DNA of 64,000 nt from contig NZ_JBAJNS010000001.1 of the NCBI RefSeq assembly GCF_037911585.1, positions 376,001 to 440,000 on the forward strand, given 5' to 3'. Position 1 is the stretch's first letter; every line of letters begins with the position of its first letter. The notes below the pieces were generated by a model. That model saw only the letters and a program-made list of their open reading frames with translations, had not been told where the DNA came from and ran no database searches. The position numbers and the translations under genes are program-made. This document shows positions 43,872 through 52,070 of the stretch, one piece after another. The DNA comes from Streptomyces sp. GSL17-111. GTDB taxonomy: Bacteria > Actinomycetota > Actinomycetes > Streptomycetales > Streptomycetaceae.

Positions 43872-45022
43872 GCGACCGACCGCGTGCCCGCCCCCGACTG
43901 CTGGTCCTGCGGGCGCTCGGGCTGGGCGACCTGCTGACCGCCGTGCCCGCGCTCACCGCTCTGCGCCGCGCCCACCCGGCCCACGAGGTCGTGCTCGCCG
44001 CCCCGGCCGGGCTGCGGGAGGCCGCGCGGGCCACCGGCGTGGTGGACCGGCTGCTCCCGGCCGCCGCGCCGGGCCGGGCCGTGCCCCCGACGCTGACCTG
44101 GGAGGGACGCCCCCCGGAGCTCGCGGTCGACCTGCACGGCACCGGCCCGGAGAGCCAGGACCTGCTGCGGACCGTGCGGCCCGCGCGGCTGCTCGCCTAC
44201 GCCGCGCCCGACGGGCCGCCCCCGGCCGTGGCGGAGCACGAGCGGGAGCGCTGGTGCCGGCTGCTGCGGTGGCACGGTGTGCCCGCCGACGCCGACGAGG
44301 TCCGGCTTCCCCGCCCGACCGGGCCGAGCCCCGCGCCCGGCGCCGTCGTCCTGCACCCGGGCGCCGCCGCCGGCTCGCGGTGCTGGCCGCCCGAGCGGTT
44401 CGCGGAGGTCGCCGCCGCCGTGCGTGCGGCCGGCCGCCCGGTGGTGGTCACGGCGGGGCCGGGCGAGGAGCGGCTGGCGGCCCGGGTGGCCGTGCTCGCG
44501 GGGCTGCCGGACGACACCGTCCGGAGCGGCATGCCCTTCGACGTCCTGTCCGCGCTGGTCGCCGGGGCGGGGGCCGTGGTCAGCGGGGACACCGGGGTCG
44601 CCCATCTGGCGGTCGCGCACGGCACCGCCTCGGTCACGCTGTTCGGTCCGGTGCCGCCGTCCGAGTGGGGGCCGCCGGCCCGGGCCCGGCACCGCGTGCT
44701 GTGGCACCCCGGCCCGAGGGGCGACCCGCACGGGGACCGTCCCGACCCGCTGCTGCTCCGCGTCCGGCCCGCCGAGGTCCTCGCGGCGCTCACGGCGCTC
44801 ACGGCGCACGGCCCCCTGGACGCCCCGGAGGAACCGCCCGACGACCCACAGGAGATGGCATGCCCGGCCGCCGTTCCCGGCCCCCCGCGCACCGACGTGC
44901 CCACGCGTCCGACGACGTCCGGGGACGCGACGTCGGCGAGGCGGTCGCCGGGCCCACCGGCGCCCGGGTCGGCGTGGCCATCGCCACCCGTGACCGGGCG
45001 GACCGCCTCGCCGGGACGCTGA
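43868..45022 (+). CDS. GT9 (heptosyltransferase-like) glycosyltransferase 2
   Basis: The second GT9 enzyme has VLRALGLGDLLTAVPALTAL, VVLHPGAAAGSRCWPPERFA and SGDTGVAHLAVAHGTASVTL. The conserved part ends at about residue 325; the frame then runs 163 bp into the following gene, with a low-complexity Pro/Thr/Ser tail (PPRTDVPTRPTTSGDATS) that looks non-native. A lost stop or frameshift near 44855 is possible. GTG 43868 overlaps the hldE stop by 4 bp. Confidence 0.85.
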   Translation: MSDRPRARPRLLVLRALGLGDLLTAVPALTALRRAHPAHEVVLAAPAGLREAARATGVVDRLLPAAAPGRAVPPTLTWEGRPPELAVDLHGTGPESQDLLRTVRPARLLAYAAPDGPPPAVAEHERERWCRLLRWHGVPADADEVRLPRPTGPSPAPGAVVLHPGAAAGSRCWPPERFAEVAAAVRAAGRPVVVTAGPGEERLAARVAVLAGLPDDTVRSGMPFDVLSALVAGAGAVVSGDTGVAHLAVAHGTASVTLFGPVPPSEWGPPARARHRVLWHPGPRGDPHGDRPDPLLLRVRPAEVLAALTALTAHGPLDAPEEPPDDPQEMACPAAVPGPPRTDVPTRPTTSGDATSARRSPGPPAPGSAWPSPPVTGRTASPGR

Positions 45023-45822
45023 CCCGGCTGAGCGCCCTGCCCGAGCGCCCGGCCATCGTGGTCGCCGACAACGCCTCGACGGACGGGACCCGCGCGCTGG
45101 TCGCCGAGCACTTCCCGCACGTGCGGCTCCTGGCGCTGCCGCGCAACCACGCGGCCGTCGCCCGCAACCTGGCGGTCGCCGTGCTGGACACGCCCGTGGT
45201 CGCCTTCAGCGACGACGACTCCTGGTGGGAGCCGGGCGCCCTGGCGCTCGCCGTCGAACTGCTGCGCGACCACCCCCGCCTCGGGCTCCTCGCCGCCGCG
45301 ACCCGCGTCGGCGCGGAGGGTGCCGAGGATCCGCTCAACGCGGTGCTGGCCCGCTCACCGCTCGGCCGTCCCCCCGACCTCCCGGGCCCCTCGGTGCTGG
45401 GCTTCCTCGGCTGTGCCGCCGTGGCCCGCCGCTCGGCGTTCCTCGACGCGGGCGGCTACCACCCGATGCTCGGCATCGGGGGCGAGGAGGCCCTGCTCGC
45501 CTACGACCTGTCGGCACGCGGCTGGGGCGTGGCGTACTGCCCCGAGGTGGTCGCCCGGCACGACCCGGACGACGGCCCGCGGCCGGAACGCCGCACGGTG
45601 GTACGCCGCAACGAGGTGCTCACCTGCTGGCTGCGCCGTCCGCTGCCCGTCGCCGCCGGACGTACCGCGCGGCTGGCCCGCCGGGCGCGGCGCGACCCGG
45701 AGGCGGCCCGCGCGCTGCGAGGCGTGTTGAGCGGGCTACCCGCCGCTCTGCGGCTGCGCGATCCGCTGCCGCCGTGGACGGAGAACGCCGTCCGCCGCCT
45801 GGAGGCGGGGGACGCGCGGTGA
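44860..45822 (+). CDS. Glycosyltransferase family 2 (paralogue A)
   Basis: The 320-aa GT2 has VGVAIATRDRADRLAGTL, VVADNASTDGTRALV, AFSDDDSWWEPGALAL and GGEEALLAYDLSARGW. ATG 44860 has an AGGAG site; it starts 163 bp inside the preceding gene. A tandem paralogue follows at 45899 with very similar motifs (NASTDGT, DDDSWW, GGEE), so these two arose by duplication. Confidence 0.9.
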   Translation: MPGRRSRPPAHRRAHASDDVRGRDVGEAVAGPTGARVGVAIATRDRADRLAGTLTRLSALPERPAIVVADNASTDGTRALVAEHFPHVRLLALPRNHAAVARNLAVAVLDTPVVAFSDDDSWWEPGALALAVELLRDHPRLGLLAAATRVGAEGAEDPLNAVLARSPLGRPPDLPGPSVLGFLGCAAVARRSAFLDAGGYHPMLGIGGEEALLAYDLSARGWGVAYCPEVVARHDPDDGPRPERRTVVRRNEVLTCWLRRPLPVAAGRTARLARRARRDPEAARALRGVLSGLPAALRLRDPLPPWTENAVRRLEAGDAR

Positions 45823-45858
45823 CGGCCGGGTCGACATCCGCATCGGAAACGCAGTCGG

Positions 45859-45888
45859 CATCGACATCGACATCGACATCGACATCGA
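45859..45888 (+). repeat. (CATCGA)x5 hexanucleotide microsatellite before a GT2 gene
   Basis: Five exact CATCGA units (45859-45888) fill most of the short gap between two tandem GT2 genes, ending 10 bp before the ATG at 45899 and directly before its GGGGGAG ribosome site. Copy-number change would alter spacing between the stop and start codons. Confidence 0.92.
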
Positions 45889-45898
45889 GCGGGGGAGC

Positions 45899-46828
45899 AT
45901 GACCATCGAGGACCAGGACGGCGCGGCCCGGCGAGCGGGGGCCAAGGTCTCCGTCGTCGTCATCACGCGCAACCGGCGCGCGTCGCTGCTGCGCACACTG
46001 GACCGGATGGCGCGACTGCCGGAGGGCCCACCGGTCCTCGTCACCGACAACGCCTCCACCGACGGCACCCCGGACGCGGTGGCACGGCTCCACCCACGGG
46101 TGCGGCTGCTGCGGGCCTCCCGGAACCTCGGCGCCGTCGGGCGGAACCTCGCGATCGAGCACGTCCGCACGCCCTACGTGGCGTTCTGTGACGACGACTC
46201 CTGGTGGGCGCCGGGTGCGCTGGCGCGGGCGGTGGAACTGCTGGAGTCGGCCCCCGGCCTCGGGGCCGTCACCGGGCGCATCCTCGTCGAGCCCGCGGGG
46301 ACGGAGGACCCCATCGTCCGCGAGCTGCGCGAGTCCCCGCTGAGGGGCCCGGACTGGTTGCCCGGCCCCGCGCTCGGCTCCTTCCTGGCCGCCGCCACGG
46401 TGCTGCGCACGGACGCCTTCCGGCGGGCCGGCGGGTTCTCACCCCGGCTGTGGCTGGGCGGCGAGGAGGAACTGCTGGCCACCGACCTGATGACCGGCGG
46501 CTGGTGGCTGGCCTACGCCCCCGACGTCACCGTCCACCACCAGCCGTCCCCGGCGCGGGACGCCACCGGACGGCGCGTGGTGGGCCTGCGGAACACCCTG
46601 TGGTTCGGCTGGCTGCGCCGACCGCTGCCTGCCGCCCTCGACCGGACGCTGCACCTCGCCCGCAGCGTGCCCCGCGACCGGGCCTCGCTGCGGGCGTTCG
46701 GCCTGGCGCTGGCGGGGCTGCCGTGGGTGCTGCGGGAGCGGCGGGTGGTGCCGCCGGGGGTGGAGGCGCGGCTGCGGGTCCTGGACCGGGCGCAGCGGCG
46801 TTCCGCCGCCCGGCGCTACGTCGGCTGA
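45899..46828 (+). CDS. Glycosyltransferase family 2 (paralogue B)
   Basis: This 309-aa GT2 has KVSVVVITRNRRASLLRTLD, VTDNASTDGTPDAV, AFCDDDSWWAPGALARAVEL and GGEEELLATDLMTGGWW. It closes the glycan operon. It is a duplicate of the preceding GT2, probably with different donor or acceptor. The (CATCGA)5 microsatellite sits in its leader. Confidence 0.9.
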   Translation: MTIEDQDGAARRAGAKVSVVVITRNRRASLLRTLDRMARLPEGPPVLVTDNASTDGTPDAVARLHPRVRLLRASRNLGAVGRNLAIEHVRTPYVAFCDDDSWWAPGALARAVELLESAPGLGAVTGRILVEPAGTEDPIVRELRESPLRGPDWLPGPALGSFLAAATVLRTDAFRRAGGFSPRLWLGGEEELLATDLMTGGWWLAYAPDVTVHHQPSPARDATGRRVVGLRNTLWFGWLRRPLPAALDRTLHLARSVPRDRASLRAFGLALAGLPWVLRERRVVPPGVEARLRVLDRAQRRSAARRYVG

Positions 46829-46867
46829 GCCGGGTGGCCGAGCGCGGGGCGGGCCCCGGGCGGTTCG

Positions 46868-47284
46868 TCAGGAGCGGGCCCTGCGGGTGCTGGTGCGGTT
46901 GGCCTTGCGGATCGCGCTGAGGAGCTCGCCCTTGGTCATGCGCGAGCGGCCGGAGACGTCCAGCCGCTTGGCGACGTCGTACAGGTGGTCCTTGGTCGCG
47001 CTCTCGTCGACGCCCTCGCCGCTGCGCCCGCCGGCCCCGCGCGGGCGGGCGGCCTTCGGGTCGGAGGGCCCCTTGCGGCCCTTCTCCTTGCGCTCCCAGT
47101 GGTCGCCCACCTTCTCGTAGGTGTGCTTGAGCGCGCTGAACGCGACACGGTGGGCGCGTTCGCCCTCGCCGTACGTCTCCACGGCCGAGTCGTGCGCCTT
47201 GATCCACGTGCGGCGGGCGCCCTCGGGTGAGCGGCGCAGGGTCGACGGGAGCTCTTCTCGTGCGGGCACGGTGCGCACCTCCAT
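46868..47284 (-). CDS. ChaB family protein with C-terminal Rho-N-like domain
   Basis: The 138-aa protein has an N-terminal ChaB domain (REELPSTLRRSPEGARRTW, then AHRVAFSALKHTYEKVGDHW) and a basic C-terminal SAP/Rho-N-like helix-hairpin (DHLYDVAKRLDVSGRSRMTK). ChaB is named for a cation-transport regulator, but the role in Streptomyces is unknown; the basic tail suggests DNA or RNA binding. ATG 47284 is chosen because the longer frame overlaps the promoter. Its upstream region has a perfect SigB-type promoter, so stress induction is likely. Confidence 0.85.
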   Translation of the reverse strand: MEVRTVPAREELPSTLRRSPEGARRTWIKAHDSAVETYGEGERAHRVAFSALKHTYEKVGDHWERKEKGRKGPSDPKAARPRGAGGRSGEGVDESATKDHLYDVAKRLDVSGRSRMTKGELLSAIRKANRTSTRRARS

Positions 47285-47302
47285 GGTGGTCCGGCCGGGC
47301 GG

Positions 47303-47327
47303 GTACCCGGCGCCTCCGGCGGGAAAC
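47303..47327 (-). promoter_or_regulatory. SigB-type promoter of the chaB-like gene
   Basis: Reading leftward, GTTT (47327-47324), a 15-bp spacer and GGGTAC (47308-47303) match the SigB consensus exactly, 18 bp before the ATG. Confidence 0.75.
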
Positions 47328-47523
47328 GGCGCGGTCGGGGGACGCACGGGAGGGGAACACGGCGCACATCCGGAGGATTTCACCTCCGCGAACCGGGCAT
47401 ATACCTCAACATCAGGACAGTATCGGGAGGTTGAGTCTCCGTTTCCTTACTCCCACCCACTTCAGGTCAGTAGCCTCATCCCTCGAACGTCAATGCGCCG
47501 GCGATCGTGATGAGGAGTCTTTG

Positions 47524-48336
47524 ATGGAACGTCCCTCCTGGGCACCGCAGGGCATCGACCTGTCGATGCCGAGTGTTTCCCGGATCTACGACTACTACCT
47601 CGGCGGATCGCACAACTTCGAGGTGGACCGGGAGGCGGCACGGAGGGCGATTGAGGTGTTCCCCGGTCTGCCGAAACTCATGCAGGCGAACCGGGCCTTC
47701 ATGCGCCGGGCCGTGCGGTACGCCGTGGACCGGGGCATCACCCAGTTCCTGGACATCGGCTCCGGCATACCGACGTTCGGCAACGTGCACGAGGTGGCGT
47801 TGGCCGCCACCCCCGAGGCCCGCGTGGTCTACGTCGACAACGACCCCGTGGCCGTCGCGCACAGCCGCGCGGTCCTGGACGGCAACGGGAGGGCCGACAT
47901 CGTGGCCGCCGACTTCCGTGACCCGCAGGCGGTGCTCACCAGTGAACCGGTGGGCCGGCTGCTCGACCTGGACCGGCCGGTCGCCCTGCTGCTCGTGGCG
48001 CTGCTGCACTTCATCAAGGACGAGGAGGAGCCGGGCAAGGCCCTCGCGGAGCTGCGGGACCGGCTGGCGCCCGGTTCGCTGCTCGTCCTCACGCACGCCT
48101 CCACCGACGGGGGCCCGCACACGGCCCGGCAGGGGCAGGAGATCTCGGACGTGTACAAACAGGTGGGTTCCCGGCTGATCATGCGCTCGGCCGCCGAGGT
48201 GGACCGTTTCTTCGAGGGGTTCGAGCTGGTCGAGCCGGGTCTGGTCGCCATGCCGAACTGGCGTCCGGAAGGGTCGACGGAGCACGAGGACCCGGTGGTC
48301 TTCACCGGGTTCGCAGGGGTGGGACGAAAAGCGTGA
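47524..48336 (+). CDS. SAM-dependent methyltransferase (DUF574/methyltransferase-19 type)
   Basis: The 270-aa protein has the DUF574 N-terminus (IDLSMPSVSRIYDYYLGGSH), the SAM-binding motif FLDIGSGIPTFGNVHEVA and YVDNDPVAVAHSRAVL. The family is very numerous in Streptomyces, with unknown substrates. Its stop overlaps the start of the GGDEF/EAL gene by 4 bp, so they are co-translated. ATG 47524 has a GAGGAG site (GATGAGGAGTC). Confidence 0.9.
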   Translation: MERPSWAPQGIDLSMPSVSRIYDYYLGGSHNFEVDREAARRAIEVFPGLPKLMQANRAFMRRAVRYAVDRGITQFLDIGSGIPTFGNVHEVALAATPEARVVYVDNDPVAVAHSRAVLDGNGRADIVAADFRDPQAVLTSEPVGRLLDLDRPVALLLVALLHFIKDEEEPGKALAELRDRLAPGSLLVLTHASTDGGPHTARQGQEISDVYKQVGSRLIMRSAAEVDRFFEGFELVEPGLVAMPNWRPEGSTEHEDPVVFTGFAGVGRKA

Positions 48337-50522
48337 ACACAGCCCCGAAGGACGCGGACGGGCCGGGGGCCGCCCGCCCGCACCGTCCCGGCCCGCACCC
48401 CGACGGGCTGCGGCGCTTCGCGACGATCTGGAGCCGTGCCGTCTACCCCACCACGGCCACCTGCATGACGCGCGCGGAGTTCGAGGAACACCTCGTTCCG
48501 CTGGCGGAGTTGCTGAGCACCACCCTGCACGCCCGGCCGTTCGACCCGGTACCGGCCCGCGCGGTCGGGCAGGAGCTGGTCGCGGCGCACTGCACCGCAC
48601 CGGAGTCGCTCCCGCAGATCCTCGGTGTCGTCGACGCCTACCTGCTGCTCTACTGCTCCGACCCCGACCGGCTGCCCGCCGAGGAGGGCCGGGCCCGCTG
48701 CGCGCGCCTCCAGCACGCCGTCGCGGCGGGGTTCGCACGCGCCCTCCAGGAGCGCACCCGCGCGGAGCAGGAGGCCCTCTCCCGGGCGGCGCTGAAGGCC
48801 CAGTCGGAGATCGAACGGGCCCTCCACGAGAGCGAGACGCGGTTCCGGGCCGTCTTCGAGGGCGCCACCATCGGCATCGGGATCGGTACCCTGGACGGCC
48901 GCGTGATCGAGGTGAACAGCGCCCTCACCCGCATGTTCGGGGGCAACGAGGAGCTCGTGCGGGACCGCCGCATCACCAGCTGGGTCCACCCCGACGACGG
49001 GCCCACGGTGTGGCGCATGTACGACGAGCTGGTGCGCGGCGAACGCGACCACTTCCGGGCGGAGAAGCCTTACCACCGGCCCGACGGCACGGTGCTGTGG
49101 ACCCACCTGACGGTGTCGCTCCTGCGCGATCCGGACGGCACCCCGCGCCTCATGCTGGCGCTGATGGAGGACATCACCGAGCGCAGGCTCCTGCACCTGC
49201 GGCTGCGCTACGAGGCCACCCACGACGCGCTGACGGACCTGCCGAACCGCACGCTGTTCTTCGAGCGGTTGGAGCAGACCCTCGCCCGGGAGGGCGACGC
49301 GGCCCGTTTCGGCCTGTGCTACCTGGACCTGGACGGCTTCAAGACCGTCAACGACAGCCTCGGCCACGCCGTGGGCGACCAGTTGCTCGTCGCCGTCGCC
49401 GAGCGGCTGCAGAACTGCGTGAAGGGCCCGGGCCAGCTCGTGGCACGGATCGGCGGGGACGAGTTCGTCGCCCTCATCAACGACCCGCACTCCACCCGGG
49501 ACATCACCGATCTCGCCGAGCGCGCGCTGGAGGCGCTGTCCACACCCGTGCTGGTGGACGGCCGCGAGCTGCCGGTGCGAACCAGCATCGGCATCGTGGA
49601 GGGGCCGGCCGGCGAACGGACGGCGGCCGAGGTGCTGCGCAGCGCGGACATCACGATGTACCGCGCGAAGGCCCAGGGCGGCAACCGCTACGAGCTGGCC
49701 GACCCCGACTCCGACGCCCGGGTCATCAGCCGTCACAGCCTCACCAACCGGCTGCCCGCCGCGCTCGAGGGACACGAGTTCTTCATCGAGTACCAGCCGC
49801 TGGTGCGGATGTGCGACGGCGGTGTGGAGGGCGCCGAGGCGCTGGTGCGCTGGGAACACCCCCGGCACGGCGTGCTCGGCCCGGACCGGTTCATCCCGCT
49901 GGCCGAACACACCGGGCTCATCGTGCCGCTGGGCCGCTGGGTGCTGGAGGAGGCCGTGCGCCAGGCCTGCGAGTGGCAGGTGCGGGGCATCGGCGGCGCG
50001 CGCCCGCTGCGCGTCAACGTCAACCTCTCGCCGCGTCAGCTCAGCCACCCCGACCTGGTGTCGGAGACGGTCGCGGTGCTGGAGAACGCCGGGCTGCCGC
50101 CGGAGTCGCTGTGCCTGGAGGTCACGGAGTCGGCGATGATCCGGGCGGACGACGCCGAGCTCAAACCGCTGCGCCAGCTGGCCGAACTGGGCGTCGGCAT
50201 CGCCCTGGACGACTTCGGCACCGGCTACTCGAACCTGGCCAGCCTGCGCAGGCTGCCCGCCAGCACGCTGAAGCTGGACCGGTCCTTCACCCGGGGTCTC
50301 CAGCAGCACCCGGCCGACCCGGTCGACCTCAAGATCGTGGAGGGCATCGTCTCGCTGGCGCACGTGCTGGACCTCTCGGTGACCGTGGAGGGCGTGGAGA
50401 CGGCGGCGCAGGCCGCCCACCTGCGGGAGCTGGGCTGCGACTCGGCCCAGGGGTGGTACTACGCGCGCCCCGGGCCGCCCGAGCGGGTCACGGTCCCCCT
50501 GCCGCTGGCCGCCGCGCAGTGA
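48333..50522 (+). CDS. PAS-GGDEF-EAL diguanylate cyclase / phosphodiesterase
   Basis: The 729-aa protein has a helical N-terminal part, a PAS/PAC sensor (about residues 165-290; RFRAVFEGATIGIGIGTLDG), a GGDEF domain with intact ARIGGDEFVALI near residue 374, and an EAL domain with AEALVRWEHPRHG near residue 502, LCLEVTESAMI and LDDFGTGYSNLASL. Both active sites look intact, so it may make and break cyclic di-GMP, which controls Streptomyces development through BldD. Architecture resembles CdgA-type proteins. It is coupled to the upstream methyltransferase by a GTGA overlap. Confidence 0.93.
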   Translation: MNTAPKDADGPGAARPHRPGPHPDGLRRFATIWSRAVYPTTATCMTRAEFEEHLVPLAELLSTTLHARPFDPVPARAVGQELVAAHCTAPESLPQILGVVDAYLLLYCSDPDRLPAEEGRARCARLQHAVAAGFARALQERTRAEQEALSRAALKAQSEIERALHESETRFRAVFEGATIGIGIGTLDGRVIEVNSALTRMFGGNEELVRDRRITSWVHPDDGPTVWRMYDELVRGERDHFRAEKPYHRPDGTVLWTHLTVSLLRDPDGTPRLMLALMEDITERRLLHLRLRYEATHDALTDLPNRTLFFERLEQTLAREGDAARFGLCYLDLDGFKTVNDSLGHAVGDQLLVAVAERLQNCVKGPGQLVARIGGDEFVALINDPHSTRDITDLAERALEALSTPVLVDGRELPVRTSIGIVEGPAGERTAAEVLRSADITMYRAKAQGGNRYELADPDSDARVISRHSLTNRLPAALEGHEFFIEYQPLVRMCDGGVEGAEALVRWEHPRHGVLGPDRFIPLAEHTGLIVPLGRWVLEEAVRQACEWQVRGIGGARPLRVNVNLSPRQLSHPDLVSETVAVLENAGLPPESLCLEVTESAMIRADDAELKPLRQLAELGVGIALDDFGTGYSNLASLRRLPASTLKLDRSFTRGLQQHPADPVDLKIVEGIVSLAHVLDLSVTVEGVETAAQAAHLRELGCDSAQGWYYARPGPPERVTVPLPLAAAQ

Positions 50523-50547
50523 CGCCGGGGCCGGCCCGTGCCGCCGG

Positions 50548-51120
50548 TCAGCGGGTGTCCGCGCGGCGCTGGAGCCGCTCGGCGAGTTCGGCGGCCATGG
50601 TCTTGATGGTCTCCAGGCCCGGCCGCCCCCAGGGCCGGGGCTCGCGGTCGACGACGCAGACCGTGCCGAGGGCCGTCCCGGTCCGGTCGATCACGGGAGC
50701 GCCGAGGTAGGAGCGGACCCCGATCTCGTCGACGACCGGGTTCCCGGCGAAGCGCGGGTAGTCGCAGACGTCTTCCAGCACCAGGGCCTTGCGGCGCACG
50801 ATCACGTGCGGGCAGTACCCCTGGTCCCGCGTCATCGTGCGGCCGACGCGGGAGTCGGGCGCTGCCTCGCCCCGCTCCTCCGCCCGGTCGGACGCGGGCG
50901 TGTACAGACCGGCGAAGTACTGGCGCTGCCGGTCGATGAAGTTGACCATGGCGTACGGGGCGGCCGTCCGCCGGGCGAGCTCGCGGGCGAACGCGTCGAG
51001 CTCCGGTACGGGGGAGTCGCCCAGCCCGAGCTCCCGCAACCGCACGGCCCGCGCGGGCGCCTCGTCGTCCCGCGGCGTGAGCAGCAGGTGCGTGGTCGGG
51101 TCATACGACATCGGGGGCAT
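50548..51120 (-). CDS. GAF domain protein next to the conservon
   Basis: The 190-aa protein is a single GAF domain: MVNFIDRQRQYFAGLYTPAS, GYCPHVIVRRKALVLEDVCD, VRSYLGAPVIDRTGTALGTV. ATG 51120 has AGGAG 6 bp upstream and overlaps the cvnD end by 20 bp, so it belongs to the cvn operon. It is likely a small-molecule sensor feeding the conservon. The usual last gene of some conservons is a cytochrome P450, which is absent here. Confidence 0.88.
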   Translation of the reverse strand: MPPMSYDPTTHLLLTPRDDEAPARAVRLRELGLGDSPVPELDAFARELARRTAAPYAMVNFIDRQRQYFAGLYTPASDRAEERGEAAPDSRVGRTMTRDQGYCPHVIVRRKALVLEDVCDYPRFAGNPVVDEIGVRSYLGAPVIDRTGTALGTVCVVDREPRPWGRPGLETIKTMAAELAERLQRRADTR

Positions 51121-51691
51121 GGGCACTCCTGGTGGCGAGCAGATGCGTGACGAGGGTGACGAGGACCTGGGTGACGGAGGCGGCGTGACGCGCGTCGCAG
51201 CACATGACCGGTACCTCCGGGCCGAGATCGAGGGCGGCGCGGACCTCCTCCGGCGGATAGCGGTGGGCTCCGTCGAACTCGTTGACGGCGACGACGAAGC
51301 CGAGGCCCCGCCGTTCGAAGAAGTCCACGGCCGAGAAGCAGTCGTGCAGCCTGCGGGTGTCCGCGAGGACGACCGCGCCGAGCGCCCCGGCACTCAGCTC
51401 GTCCCACAGGAACCAGAAGCGTTCCTGCCCGGGGGTGCCGAAGAGGTAGAGCACGTGCCGCGTCCCGAGCGTGATGCGGCCGAAGTCCATGGCGACGGTG
51501 GTCGTGCGCTTGGTCTCGACGCCCGCCAGGTCGTCGAGACCCTCTCCGGCCTCGGTGAGGAGCTCCTCGGTGCTGAGCGGTTCGATCTCGCTGACGGCGC
51601 CGACGAACGTCGTCTTGCCGACGCCGAAGCCACCGGCGACGAGGATCTTCAGCGACTCGGGAAAGACGTCACAGGCGGGTTCGGAGTCCAT
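51101..51691 (-). CDS. cvnD: Conservon GTPase-like ATP/GTP-binding protein (CvnD)
   Basis: The 196-aa Ras-like protein has KILVAGGFGVGKTTFVGAVS (P-loop), VAMDFGRITLGTRHVLYLFG and GTPGQERFWFLWDELSAGAL, then VAVNEFDG (NKxD position). It is the fourth conservon gene, the G-protein-like component. ATG 51691 overlaps the cvnC 3' end by 23 bp. Confidence 0.94.
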   Translation of the reverse strand: MDSEPACDVFPESLKILVAGGFGVGKTTFVGAVSEIEPLSTEELLTEAGEGLDDLAGVETKRTTTVAMDFGRITLGTRHVLYLFGTPGQERFWFLWDELSAGALGAVVLADTRRLHDCFSAVDFFERRGLGFVVAVNEFDGAHRYPPEEVRAALDLGPEVPVMCCDARHAASVTQVLVTLVTHLLATRSAHAPDVV

Positions 51692-52064
51692 GCAGCACTG
51701 CCTCCAGCAGATCGCGGTCGGTGCGTCCCCGGCCGTGCCCGTAGGGCGCCGGAGCCCGGGCGGTGACGGCCCCGCAGTCCAGCAGGTCGGACAGCAGCAC
51801 CTTGGTGACCACCGCCGGCAGCCGGATGTGCGCGGCGATCTCGGCCACCGGCGTCGGCCCGGCGCACAGCCGCAGGACCCGGGCGTGCTCGGGGCCGAGC
51901 ACACCCGGGTGGTGCGCCGCCCCCGCGCCGCGTCCCGTGGCCATGACGAGGGTCAGCAGGTCGAAGGCGGACGAGGGCCGGGTCCGTCCCCCGCAGACGG
52001 TGTACGGGCGCACCAGGCGCCCCGCCGCGCCGTCCGGCCGGGTGTGCGTCTCCGGAGCGGACAC
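51669..52064 (-). CDS. cvnC: DUF742 conservon protein (CvnC)
   Basis: The 131-aa DUF742 protein has RLVRPYTVCGGRTRPSSAFD, HARVLRLCAGPTPVAEIAAH and LPAVVTKVLLSDLLDCGAVT, a winged-helix-like fold. Part of the cvnABCD signalling unit; it may link the kinase-like CvnA to CvnD. ATG 52064. Confidence 0.93.
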   Translation of the reverse strand: MSAPETHTRPDGAAGRLVRPYTVCGGRTRPSSAFDLLTLVMATGRGAGAAHHPGVLGPEHARVLRLCAGPTPVAEIAAHIRLPAVVTKVLLSDLLDCGAVTARAPAPYGHGRGRTDRDLLEAVLHGLRTRL

Positions 52065-52070
52065 GGCGGC

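Noticed and set aside
45859..45888. Repeat as a CRISPR array
   Set aside because: Six-base units without spacers are a microsatellite; no cas genes occur in the window.
35368..46828. Antibiotic (aminoglycoside or septacidin-like) gene cluster
   Set aside because: Carbamoyltransferase and heptose genes fit, but I find no scaffold, resistance or aminotransferase genes; a glycan operon is simpler.
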